Shown: positions 26,424 to 36,606 of the stretch, piece after piece
Layout: each line of letters opens with the position of its first letter
How positions within the stretch are numbered: the stretch's first letter is position 1
Source of the DNA: Flavobacteriales bacterium UBA1494
GTDB lineage: Bacteria; Bacteroidota; Bacteroidia; Flavobacteriales_E; Vicingaceae
Direction of reading: 5' to 3'
Assembly (NCBI GenBank): GCA_905182175.1
Contig: CAJJAT010000018.1
Location: 1 to 64,000, forward strand
DNA: 64,000 nucleotides
Position numbers and translations under genes: made by a program
The notes under the pieces: generated by a model
Database searches by the model: none
What the model saw: only the letters and a program-made list of their open reading frames with translations
What the model was told of the DNA's origin: nothing

Positions 26424-26461
26424 AAAAAAAGCCCACCCCAAAGTTATCGGGATGGGCTTTT
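26424..26461. terminator. Bidirectional intrinsic terminator
   Basis: AAAAGCCCACCCC and GGGATGGGCTTTT form a GC-rich stem around a short loop, with an A-run on the left and a T-run on the right. It can terminate the minus-strand pyrG-yidC transcript, 20 bp after the yidC stop, as well as any plus-strand transcript from the upstream gene. Confidence 0.85.
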
Positions 26462-26480
26462 AAATTCTACTAACCAAAAA

Positions 26481-28409
26481 TTACTTCTTATTTTTTATCT
26501 TTGCTTGTTGTTGCTTTGACATGTCTTCCAATCGTTTCTGGAAACCAGATTTCTTTTGATTCTTTGGCTTTTTCTTATTTATTTCAATTTTTGCTCTAAT
26601 TGAATCTTCATTGATAAACACCTTACGAATCAATACCGTTTGACCAATTGATATAACGTTGGCCAGCAAATAATAATAACTTAAACCTGAAGAGTAGTTG
26701 TTAAAAAAGAACAACATCATGACAGGCATCATGTACGTCATAATTTTCATTTGAGCTGCCATTGGTCCTTCTGCCATTGCGCCCATACTCATTTGACTAT
26801 TCATTTTAGTATAAAAAGCGATCGAAATTGCCATTAAAATTGTAAACAAGCTAACATGATCACCATAAAAAGGGATATCAAAACCTGCAGGGAAAGTATA
26901 AATGGAATCGTAGGTAGATAGATCGTCTGCCCACAAAAAACTCTCCTGGCGTAACTCAATAGAAGCAGGGAAAAACCTAAACATAGCAAACAGAATTGGC
27001 ATTTGAATCAACAGCGGTATACAACCGCTAAGTGGATTTACTCCTGTTTGACGATACAGTGCCATAGTAGCTTGCTGCTTCTTCATCGCATCATCCTTAT
27101 GCTTGTCATTAATTTCTGAAATCTCTGGCTTGAGCACTCTCATTTTAGCACCTGATAAGTAAGTCTTATAAGTAATAGGCATCAAAATCAACTTCAATAA
27201 GATGGTTAAAATCAAAATAATAATTCCATAATTCCAATTAAAATCTTCTAAAAAGTGAAATACAGGAATTACTGCAAATTGGTTTACCCAACCAAAAATT
27301 CCCCAACCAAGGTTAATGATGTTTTGCAACTCATTCCCGTGCCCTTCTAAAATGTCGTATTTATTTGGACCCAAATACATAGACATTCCTAGCTTCTCTA
27401 TTTTACTGCCACTAACAGGAAGTGTTAAGGCAATAGTCAATTTCTTTACATACTCCGTTTCTCCTTCATCAGTGATGGTTTCCATAAAAGCACGAGACTT
27501 ATCAAAGTACTCATCCGCAATTAAGGTTGTATTAAAGAATTGTTGTTTCAAAGAAACCCATTTCATAGAAGCTTCTAACTCCTCTCTGTCGTCAGAAATA
27601 CCTAAATCATCTACATCTTCATTCTTGTACTTATAAAAAATTGTAGTTGCATCTCGTTGTGGCTTTAAACTCTTTTCTTGACTTGGTGCATTTACCATCC
27701 AATTCACGTAGACCTCTCCACTTCGCATGTCTACGATTTGATCCATCTCAACCATGTTTACATCAAAGTCGATCATGTAATCATTTCCCTTGATTTTGTA
27801 AACGTATTCTATATACCGATCAGCCCCTGCGTCTAACTTAAATGATACGGTTCTTTCATCGTCACCATTTATATTCTGACTTGATGCATCAGTAGTAAAC
27901 ACCAATTCATCAGTAGTGATATTTTTACTGTCTCGGGTAAAGAAATTTAAATTAAAATTTGAGGTTGAATCAAATAAAACTAACTCTGCTCCTTCTTCAC
28001 CGTCTTCTGCATATTGAAAATATTCCTTCAATACCGCTTTCTGTATGTTTCCTCCTTTTGTAGAAAAGGTCAACTTCATTAAATCTGTTTCTACAACAAA
28101 CGTTTTAGCCTCGCCAATTGAAGAAGAGGCAAATGCTCCGAAAGCTTGAATTTGATCGGCCATTTGTGCCGAATCAGAAGCCATTGATACAACTAGAGCT
28201 CCCTTAGAATCTATCGCTTCAGAGAAACTACTTTCAGTTTTCTTCGCTTGCTCTTCAATAACTTCTTTTTGAATAGCATCAACTTGTTCAATTGAATCTA
28301 ATAATCTTTTTTGCTCTGCAATTTCTTCGTCCGAAGGACCATTTAATATACCAAAACCTATAACTATGGCTCCAATCAATAGCAAGCCAACTAATGTATT
28401 CTTATCCAT
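26481..28409 (-). CDS. yidC: Membrane protein insertase YidC
   Basis: This 642-aa inner-membrane protein is of Gram-negative YidC size. One N-terminal helix (TLVGLLLIGAIVIGFGIL) leads to a large periplasmic beta-domain (about 60-360). The conserved insertase core follows (about 370-600) with helices around NWNYGIIILILTILLKLIL, NPLSGCIPLLIQMPILFAMF, LFTILMAISIAFYT and MMPVMMLFFF. The C-terminus is strongly basic (KKKPKNQKK, KQQQAKIKNKK), as expected for ribosome contact. It inserts and folds membrane proteins with or without SecYEG. It lies 14 bp downstream of pyrG on the same strand, so the two are co-transcribed and share the terminator at 26424. Confidence 0.96.
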   Translation of the reverse strand: MDKNTLVGLLLIGAIVIGFGILNGPSDEEIAEQKRLLDSIEQVDAIQKEVIEEQAKKTESSFSEAIDSKGALVVSMASDSAQMADQIQAFGAFASSSIGEAKTFVVETDLMKLTFSTKGGNIQKAVLKEYFQYAEDGEEGAELVLFDSTSNFNLNFFTRDSKNITTDELVFTTDASSQNINGDDERTVSFKLDAGADRYIEYVYKIKGNDYMIDFDVNMVEMDQIVDMRSGEVYVNWMVNAPSQEKSLKPQRDATTIFYKYKNEDVDDLGISDDREELEASMKWVSLKQQFFNTTLIADEYFDKSRAFMETITDEGETEYVKKLTIALTLPVSGSKIEKLGMSMYLGPNKYDILEGHGNELQNIINLGWGIFGWVNQFAVIPVFHFLEDFNWNYGIIILILTILLKLILMPITYKTYLSGAKMRVLKPEISEINDKHKDDAMKKQQATMALYRQTGVNPLSGCIPLLIQMPILFAMFRFFPASIELRQESFLWADDLSTYDSIYTFPAGFDIPFYGDHVSLFTILMAISIAFYTKMNSQMSMGAMAEGPMAAQMKIMTYMMPVMMLFFFNNYSSGLSYYYLLANVISIGQTVLIRKVFINEDSIRAKIEINKKKPKNQKKSGFQKRLEDMSKQQQAKIKNKK

Positions 28410-28423
28410 GAATAATAATTACT

Positions 28424-30076
<1,653 letters not shown>

Positions 30077-30111
30077 TTAAGATAATATGATGGGCTTCTA
30101 AAGTTATATTT

Positions 30112-32448
30112 TTAAAAAGTCAGACTAACACCAACAGATGGTAAAAATGGCAATTGATTTACCCTATCATTCGTAACTCTATTCACGTAAAAAACATTCT
30201 CTCTGTTGTAAACGTTTGTAATGCTTGCGGTAGTTTGAAGCACAGAACTCTCAGAAATAAAGAACTTTCTCTTCAATGACACGTCAAATCTGTGGTACCA
30301 AGGTAACCTGCCCTCTCCCAACCCACCGTACTGTATTCCTAGGTCTCCATTCTGTGTCGTAATATCTTGACCAATATCACCTTGAAGGTTTATGTTTTCA
30401 TAAAACCCAGTCGTCTGTGTTAATGGGAAACCAGACCCGATGTTCAACCTTGCATCAAACGACCAAACTTGGTCTTCCCCAAACAAGTAAGAAGTCAAGA
30501 AATTAATATTGTGCCTTCTGTCCCAAATTGGATTATATCTCAATGCTCCATCCCAACGATCAACATAACTCCAAGAGTAAACTAACGAAACACTTAACTG
30601 CTTCTTGTTATATTTTGCGGAAAAGTCAACACCATAGGCCGATCCTGTTTCCACGATAAACTCCTTTTTCAAAGCGTCTGGGATTTTGCTATTTTCAGGG
30701 TTATCATCGAACAATTTATTCCTGTTCAAATTTGTTAACTGATTAAACCATTTGTAGTATCCTTCGACATTTATGTTGATGTATTTGGTTAGGTCATATT
30801 CGAAGCCTAAAATTGCGTGTCTACCTAGTTGCAATGGCGCCTTAATTTCTGTGTACGAACCATCTTCATTTCTAATTTCTTCTTGCAAGTTAGAGGGTCC
30901 CGAAAGGAAGCCGTAAAATAAGTTTACTACATCCCGATCGGAAGTCGCGCTAATTAAATTCTGAGAGTAAAATCCTCCCGCACCTTTAATTCTTAACCTT
31001 TTTGTTGCATTAAATTTAAATCCTAATCTAGGCTCCGGAGAAATTGTAGTCAATGAGGCATAGATCTGTATTCTAAAGCTTGGTTCCAGTACAAATTTTC
31101 CAACATTGATTCGCCACTGACCATAAGCTGCTATTTCAGTTGTATTTTCTTCTCTTTGAATTTTTTCATTTACATTATTTACAAAAGAGAAATCGGTTTT
31201 GAAACCTAACATTTCAAAACCAAATTTGGTTTGATTTTCTCCTTTAAAATTGGTAAAATTCATTCCTGCATTAAAGCCATCGATAGAGCTCTGTCTCTCC
31301 GAAATATCGGCTCCTTCAATACTCTCGTCTGATTTAATAGTATAATTACTAAATGCTATTGTTCCATCAATTAAAGTCGTAGCAGCCGAAGGGATTAACA
31401 CAAAATTTGTTCCACCTCCATACTCTTCCCACTCGAAACCCGCGACATTTGGATAGTTTACTTGGTCTCCATATCTGAAACCAAAGAAACTTGCCTTACT
31501 ACCATTTGAGCCTTTCAAAGATAATTTAGCGTACAAATCATTGAATTTATAAGGTAAACCTGCGGTATCGGCATAGTCATACAAAATAGGAGCCGTGCGA
31601 TCGATGTAAGAATTTTTGTAGGAAACCATAAATGAACTTCCCCCTTGACCAATTTTTTTAGGTTTACTCAAAGGTCCTTCAAGAAAGGCACTTGCACCAA
31701 AGGTACTTGCTGAAACCCTCCCGGCAATTCTTTGATTATTCCCATCCTTAGTTTTGATATCCATAATAGACGATACTCGTCCACCGTGCTCTGCACCAAA
31801 CCCTCCAGTATAGACGTCAGCAGTTTTGATTATCTCTGTCTCAAACACTGAAAATAGACCAATTGAATGAAATGGATTGTAAACAACCATCCCATCAAGT
31901 AAAACTTTATTCTGAATTGGTGAACCGCCTCTTATGTATAATTGCCCCCCTTGATCTCCTGTAAAAACAACACCGGGTAGCACTTGCAAATATTGGGCTA
32001 AATCAGGATCACCGCCAATTGAGGGCATCTGTTTTATTTGCTTAGGAGTTAATTTGGTTACAGACATCTGTACAGTATTCTCAGCTTCCTGTCTCTCTGC
32101 TGTAATCGTCACTGCATCAATTTGAATTGACGTTTCAGCGATTATTAAATTATTTGAAAGAACCTGACCACTTCGGGTTAAACTAATGTCAGCAGATGCT
32201 GTATCATAACCTAGAGAAGTTGATATAATTGTGTAATCGCCCAAAGGAACCTTGGAGATACTATAATATCCATTTTCATCAGTTGTAATTCCAATTGTCG
32301 TACCCTTCAAAAAAACGTTAACAAAAATAGCTGGCTCTCCTGAATTCTTGATATAAACAAACCCTTTTAATGAACCTGTTTGTGCCAAAATAGACCCCGT
32401 AAAAACAATGAACAAGGAGAAGAAGACTACTATCTTGGAGATTTTCAT
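30112..32448 (-). CDS. TonB-dependent outer-membrane receptor with CarboxypepD_reg-like domain
   Basis: This 778-aa protein has a signal peptide (ISKIVVFFSLFIVFTGSILAQ), then a carboxypeptidase-regulatory-like domain (about 25-105, GFVYIKNSGEPAIFVNVFLKGT). A plug domain (about 125-235) includes LAQYLQVLPGV, GGQLYIRGGSPIQNKVLLDG and FGAEHGGRVSSIMD. A 22-strand barrel follows to the C-terminal aromatic residue. It takes up a substrate across the outer membrane using TonB energy. No susD homologue sits beside it and it is shorter than SusC-type proteins, so it is a stand-alone receptor, substrate unknown. It is transcribed alone from a promoter just upstream. Confidence 0.92.
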   Translation of the reverse strand: MKISKIVVFFSLFIVFTGSILAQTGSLKGFVYIKNSGEPAIFVNVFLKGTTIGITTDENGYYSISKVPLGDYTIISTSLGYDTASADISLTRSGQVLSNNLIIAETSIQIDAVTITAERQEAENTVQMSVTKLTPKQIKQMPSIGGDPDLAQYLQVLPGVVFTGDQGGQLYIRGGSPIQNKVLLDGMVVYNPFHSIGLFSVFETEIIKTADVYTGGFGAEHGGRVSSIMDIKTKDGNNQRIAGRVSASTFGASAFLEGPLSKPKKIGQGGSSFMVSYKNSYIDRTAPILYDYADTAGLPYKFNDLYAKLSLKGSNGSKASFFGFRYGDQVNYPNVAGFEWEEYGGGTNFVLIPSAATTLIDGTIAFSNYTIKSDESIEGADISERQSSIDGFNAGMNFTNFKGENQTKFGFEMLGFKTDFSFVNNVNEKIQREENTTEIAAYGQWRINVGKFVLEPSFRIQIYASLTTISPEPRLGFKFNATKRLRIKGAGGFYSQNLISATSDRDVVNLFYGFLSGPSNLQEEIRNEDGSYTEIKAPLQLGRHAILGFEYDLTKYININVEGYYKWFNQLTNLNRNKLFDDNPENSKIPDALKKEFIVETGSAYGVDFSAKYNKKQLSVSLVYSWSYVDRWDGALRYNPIWDRRHNINFLTSYLFGEDQVWSFDARLNIGSGFPLTQTTGFYENINLQGDIGQDITTQNGDLGIQYGGLGEGRLPWYHRFDVSLKRKFFISESSVLQTTASITNVYNRENVFYVNRVTNDRVNQLPFLPSVGVSLTF

Positions 32449-32466
32449 AAGTAAATTTTAAAGCGG

Positions 32467-32474
32467 CAAATGTA
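32467..32474 (-). promoter_or_regulatory. Bacteroidota -7 element for the TonB-dependent receptor
   Basis: Read on the minus strand this is TACATTTG, an exact match to the TAnnTTTG consensus recognised by the primary sigma factor of Bacteroidota. It sits 18 bases before the receptor start, which implies a very short leader. A matching -33 TTG at the right distance is not obvious. Confidence 0.5.
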
Positions 32475-32539
32475 ATTATTCAAAACGTCTAATATTGTCG
32501 TCGTTTTGAAAATGACAACATGAAACAGAAAAACGTTGT

Positions 32540-33541
32540 CTAGGCATGTAGAATTTCAAATACTAATTCTTGCAAGATATCATGATTCGACATTCCTGTT
32601 GATCCAATTCCTTTTGATAAATTATCAGCTTTTCTCAAAGCAGCGATGGAGCGAGCTACCTTTTTAGTGTTATAGTTTCTGCCTGCGGAGATGTAATCGT
32701 TCGCAAAAAACGGGTTTACTCCTAATTTGGCAGCGACTTCTCTGCTAGAGCAATTCCTGACTGTTTGATACAAGAGCAATTGTGAGAAATACCGATAAAC
32801 ACTTGGCAGGACCATTTGTATAGGATGGGCTTTTTCATTTTTTCCCATGTAATTGATAATGCGGTTCGCTTTCAGCACATTTTTATCACCTAGTGCCTTA
32901 TTCAGTTCAAAAACATTAAAGTCTTTACTTATGCCAATATTTTCTTCAATAATTGAAGGTGAAATAACAGTTCCTTGCGCTAAATTTATTATCAGTTTTC
33001 CTAACTCATTGCTAATTTTACTTAAATCTGTTCCTAAAAAATCAACTAATAAGAAAGTTGCTTTAGGCTCTATAGTATAGCCCTTTCGTTTTAAGTAAGA
33101 GTCAATCCAAGGCCCTACTTGGTTTTCATATAACTTTTTAGATTCGAAGAAAACTCCTGACTTCTTAACCTCCTTTACAAAACCCGAACGCCCGTCTGGC
33201 TTGCCATGTTTGTAATTTATAACAAGAATTGTGCTTGTTGATGGATTTTTAGCGTAATTCGACAATCCATCTAATTTCTTTAAACTTTGAGCTTCCTTTA
33301 CAATAACGACGTTGAACTCAGACATCATTGGGAAACGCTTCGCTTCAGACTCAATTGTCAACAAGTCCGTCTCTATTCCATAAAGCACGGTTTGATTGAA
33401 CTCCTTTTCAGAATCATTTAGCGCAGAGTTTTCAATTGCATCGCTAATTTTATCAATGAAGTATTCTTCATCTCCTGTTAGAAGGTAAATCGGCTTAAAA
33501 GCTTTATTTTTTATGTCGCGAATGATTTGTTCGAATTCCAA
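32540..33541 (-). CDS. holA: DNA polymerase III delta subunit
   Basis: This 333-aa protein is the clamp-loader delta subunit, which opens the beta clamp during replication. The N-terminal part has KPIYLLTGDEEYFIDKISDAIE and LDGLSNYAKNPSTSTILVI. The middle has GTDLSKISNELGKLI, and the C-terminal alpha domain has LNKALGDKNVLKANRIINYMG and LLLYQTVRNCSSREVAAKLG. The order and length agree with the family, although delta subunits are poorly conserved in sequence. It is divergent from the HsdR_N-like gene, with only 28 bp between starts, a pairing I remember as typical for Bacteroidota. Confidence 0.9.
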   Translation of the reverse strand: MEFEQIIRDIKNKAFKPIYLLTGDEEYFIDKISDAIENSALNDSEKEFNQTVLYGIETDLLTIESEAKRFPMMSEFNVVIVKEAQSLKKLDGLSNYAKNPSTSTILVINYKHGKPDGRSGFVKEVKKSGVFFESKKLYENQVGPWIDSYLKRKGYTIEPKATFLLVDFLGTDLSKISNELGKLIINLAQGTVISPSIIEENIGISKDFNVFELNKALGDKNVLKANRIINYMGKNEKAHPIQMVLPSVYRYFSQLLLYQTVRNCSSREVAAKLGVNPFFANDYISAGRNYNTKKVARSIAALRKADNLSKGIGSTGMSNHDILQELVFEILHA

Positions 33542-33569
33542 TGGGACTCCTTATTTTTGTGAATAACAG

Positions 33570-34025
33570 ATGAAAACATTAAATCTACCTTCCTACCAGT
33601 TTAACCTAATTGTAGAAAACAAAAAAACTAAAATTTTCGATGCCATCCGGAAGAAATTCCTAGTACTTACACCTGAAGAATGGGTTCGTCAACATGTAAT
33701 TCAGTTTTTAATTGAAGAAAAAGGTTTTCCAAAAAGCTTAATTGCAGTTGAACAGGGGCTTAAATTAAATGGTTTACAAAAAAGAGCTGATATTTTAGTT
33801 TATTCAAAAATAGGCCACCCATTATTTATGGTTGAATGCAAAGCCCCACAAATAAAAATTGATCAAAAAGTACTCGATCAAATTGGGAGATATAACATTA
33901 CTTTTAAACTTCCTTACCTTTTAGTGACCAATGGTATGGAACATTATTGCGCAAAGGTTAATTTTGAAACAAAGAAGTTCTCCTTTTTACATGATATTCC
34001 AAATTATGATAAACTTGAATTGTAA
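33570..34025 (+). CDS. HsdR N-terminal-domain (PD-(D/E)XK-like) protein
   Basis: This 151-aa protein corresponds to the HSDR_N_2 nuclease-like domain alone, with no helicase. It has VLTPEEWVRQHVIQFLIEEKG, SLIAVEQGLKLNGLQKRADILVY and LFMVECKAPQ. The D...EcK residues in the last two motifs form a PD-(D/E)XK-type catalytic site. RADIL has the Asp, and VECK has the Glu and Lys. Despite the name it is a widespread housekeeping-like gene next to holA, not part of a restriction system here. Its role is unknown; DNA metabolism is a reasonable inference. Its last 20 bp overlap the following protease gene. Confidence 0.88.
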   Translation: MKTLNLPSYQFNLIVENKKTKIFDAIRKKFLVLTPEEWVRQHVIQFLIEEKGFPKSLIAVEQGLKLNGLQKRADILVYSKIGHPLFMVECKAPQIKIDQKVLDQIGRYNITFKLPYLLVTNGMEHYCAKVNFETKKFSFLHDIPNYDKLEL

Positions 34026-36606
34026 ACTACTTTTCATTCTTTCCTTGTTTTTTTGCACCAATGCAACTTCCCAAAACCCTGCAAAATTTGGGTTTGAACT
34101 AATCAATTATTTAAAGACAGCCAATCCTGAGGAGCAAGTACCTCTGCTAGTAGAGGGAAACCCAGAAGGAATAAAACAAATCACCGACCAATTGGGAGGT
34201 AATGTTAGACTTGAATTTCAGCGTTTATTTTCATTAGAGATTCCTGCAAAAAACATTCCCCTCTTTTCAGAAAACTCAGCAGTTGAGTTAATCGAATTTA
34301 GCATAACTCCAGGCCAATCGTTAAGTGATACCATGCTTGTGCACACCAATGTTGATTCTATTATTCAAATGGCTGCTCCCTTACAGCAGTCATATTCAGG
34401 CAAGGGAGTTATCTTAGGTGTAATTGATTCAGGAATTGAATTAGCACATCCTGATTTTCAGGATAGCACCGGAAAAACCAGAGTTTTATATGTTTGGGAT
34501 CAGAGACAAGCCTTTAACCCGTCGCAGCAAGCTTTAAACTATAATTACGGAGTTGAATGGGACTCTGCAGCAATCAACTCCGGACTTTCTACTCACGATG
34601 ACCGTGCAAGTGAGTATGGACATGGTTCAAATGTGACCGGAGCAGCAGCTTCTAACGGTTTGGCTAGCGGACAATATAGAGGAGTAGCTCCTGAGGTAAA
34701 TATTATAACAGTAGCGACCGATTTTAACAAAATAAATTGGCTACAAACAGTTGCTGAATCGGTTGATTACATTTTCAAAAAAGCGGATGCACTAGGCATG
34801 CCATGCGTCATTAATGCCAGCGTTGGAACGTATGTCGGCTCTCATGATGGATTAGATATTGGTGCTCGAATAATAGCTGGTTTAATTAATCAGAAATCGG
34901 GAAGATCATTTGTTTGTGCAAATGGAAATGCCGGAAATCGAAAATTTCATGTACAACAAGAGATAACGAATGACACAGCATTTACTTGGTTTGAAAACAG
35001 TGTGGCACAGTGGGCAGGCCTTGGAGGCTTTTATTTTGAAGTTTGGGCAGATACAGCAAACACAACTAACTTAGAATTTTCAATTGGGGCAGATAAAGAA
35101 TTAAATGGAAACTTTTCATTTGAAGGCAGAACGGTATTCTCAAAGATTAGAAATAGATTAAATGCCATTTATTACGACACCTTAAGAAACACTCAAGGCG
35201 TAGAATTGGCAACCATTGAAACGTATGCAGAACAAAGTCAAGGCAGATACAAATTAGAGGTTGCAATAGTGAGGCCTGATTCTGTAGATTTTTTATACCG
35301 CTTTGAAACAAAAGGAACCGGAAAAATTGACATTTACTCCTCCTACTCTCTTTTCAGGCACAATAATATGCGCAGCAATAATTTGCCTACAATTAGTCAA
35401 TATTCGGCCATGAGCAACTACGCCAAGCCAGATAGCATGCAAACCATGGTCAGTAGTTTCACTTGCTCCCCTTCGGTTATCTCCGTGGGAAACCACTACA
35501 ATAGATCTACCTACGTAGATGTTACAGGAACATTAAGGAATATGAATGTGACTCCAGGATTAATTAGTGTGAATTCGAGCCTCGGACCAAACAGGCTGAA
35601 TATCCTAAAACCTGATGTGAGTTCTGCGGGCGATTTCATGTTTGGTAGCGGAAGACTGGCTACTATTCGAGGTTCATTAAATTCAAATCCAAATAAAATA
35701 AGTCAAGACACCATGCATTGGCGAAATGGGGGAACCTCCATGGCTTCACCTACTGTAGCAGGTATGGTTGCATTGTATTTTCAAATGTGTCCGAAAGCAA
35801 CTCAAAGCCAAATTTTAGCCGACTTGCACAACAGCGCCAAAAAAGATCAATTTACTAGCCCTCAAGATAACTTCACTTATGGCCACGGAAAAGCGGATGG
35901 CTTCAACCTTTTAAAGAGAAGAGTTTTTGCTCCTAGTTTGGCCATTCCTCTTCCTACTTTATGCATCGGAGACAGCCTGCCTCTTGTTTTATCAACTACT
36001 TACCAGCAATACTCTTGGAATACCGGCGACTCAACAAATCAAATAATTGCAGCGCAAAGCGACACGTATTTTGCTACAGTTCAAAATCAATTTGGATGCG
36101 AAGCAACGACTGACACTCTCAACTTGGTTTTTAATCCGGTTCCACCCAAACCAGTAATTAATAGAACAGGAGACTTTCTTGGTCTTTCTGCCAATGGGTT
36201 TTACCAGTGGTATTTTAACGGTAGCAGAATTATGGGTGGCACTAACGCAACGTATCAAGCCTTAATGAATGGCAACTATTTCTGCCAATTTACAGACAGC
36301 AACAGCTGCAGTATAAATTCAGATACTGCCAATGTCATTATCACCTTAATCGAGGAATGGGGTAATTCCTCAACTACGATTTTCCCAAATCCTAGCAACG
36401 GGAAAATTGAGTTAAAAACATTGAATTCAATTACTATAAAATCTGTCGAATTATTTGATTTAACAGGCAAGCTTATTTGGTCAAAAGAAATTTATGAAAC
36501 AGGACAACATTTCAATCTAAATATGAGTCTTGTTAAGAGAGGAATATACTTTTTACAGGCAACCAGCTTGAAAGGTGTGATTCAGAAAAAAATACTGATT
36601 AAATGA
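34006..36606 (+). CDS. Secreted S8 (subtilisin-family) peptidase with T9SS type A sorting domain
   Basis: The frame is open further upstream, but the ATG at 34006 gives a proper signal peptide (NCKLLFILSLFFCTNATSQ), so the product is 866 aa. The catalytic triad is intact: Asp141 (VIDSGIELAHPD), His206 (YGHGSNVTGAA) and Ser578 (GGTSMASPTVAG). The long insert between His and Ser marks the large Bacteroidota type. An immunoglobulin-like region (about 640-770) precedes the sorting domain (FPNPSNGKIEL, VELFDLTGKL, KKILIK). The enzyme should be exported by T9SS and digest external protein. Its start overlaps the previous gene by 20 bp and its stop overlaps the next protease by 4 bp. Confidence 0.9.
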   Translation: MINLNCKLLFILSLFFCTNATSQNPAKFGFELINYLKTANPEEQVPLLVEGNPEGIKQITDQLGGNVRLEFQRLFSLEIPAKNIPLFSENSAVELIEFSITPGQSLSDTMLVHTNVDSIIQMAAPLQQSYSGKGVILGVIDSGIELAHPDFQDSTGKTRVLYVWDQRQAFNPSQQALNYNYGVEWDSAAINSGLSTHDDRASEYGHGSNVTGAAASNGLASGQYRGVAPEVNIITVATDFNKINWLQTVAESVDYIFKKADALGMPCVINASVGTYVGSHDGLDIGARIIAGLINQKSGRSFVCANGNAGNRKFHVQQEITNDTAFTWFENSVAQWAGLGGFYFEVWADTANTTNLEFSIGADKELNGNFSFEGRTVFSKIRNRLNAIYYDTLRNTQGVELATIETYAEQSQGRYKLEVAIVRPDSVDFLYRFETKGTGKIDIYSSYSLFRHNNMRSNNLPTISQYSAMSNYAKPDSMQTMVSSFTCSPSVISVGNHYNRSTYVDVTGTLRNMNVTPGLISVNSSLGPNRLNILKPDVSSAGDFMFGSGRLATIRGSLNSNPNKISQDTMHWRNGGTSMASPTVAGMVALYFQMCPKATQSQILADLHNSAKKDQFTSPQDNFTYGHGKADGFNLLKRRVFAPSLAIPLPTLCIGDSLPLVLSTTYQQYSWNTGDSTNQIIAAQSDTYFATVQNQFGCEATTDTLNLVFNPVPPKPVINRTGDFLGLSANGFYQWYFNGSRIMGGTNATYQALMNGNYFCQFTDSNSCSINSDTANVIITLIEEWGNSSTTIFPNPSNGKIELKTLNSITIKSVELFDLTGKLIWSKEIYETGQHFNLNMSLVKRGIYFLQATSLKGVIQKKILIK

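Noticed and set aside
33570-34025. Type I restriction-modification system
   Set aside because: Only the small HsdR N-terminal-like domain is present. No helicase, methylase or specificity genes lie near, and the holA neighbourhood points to a housekeeping role.
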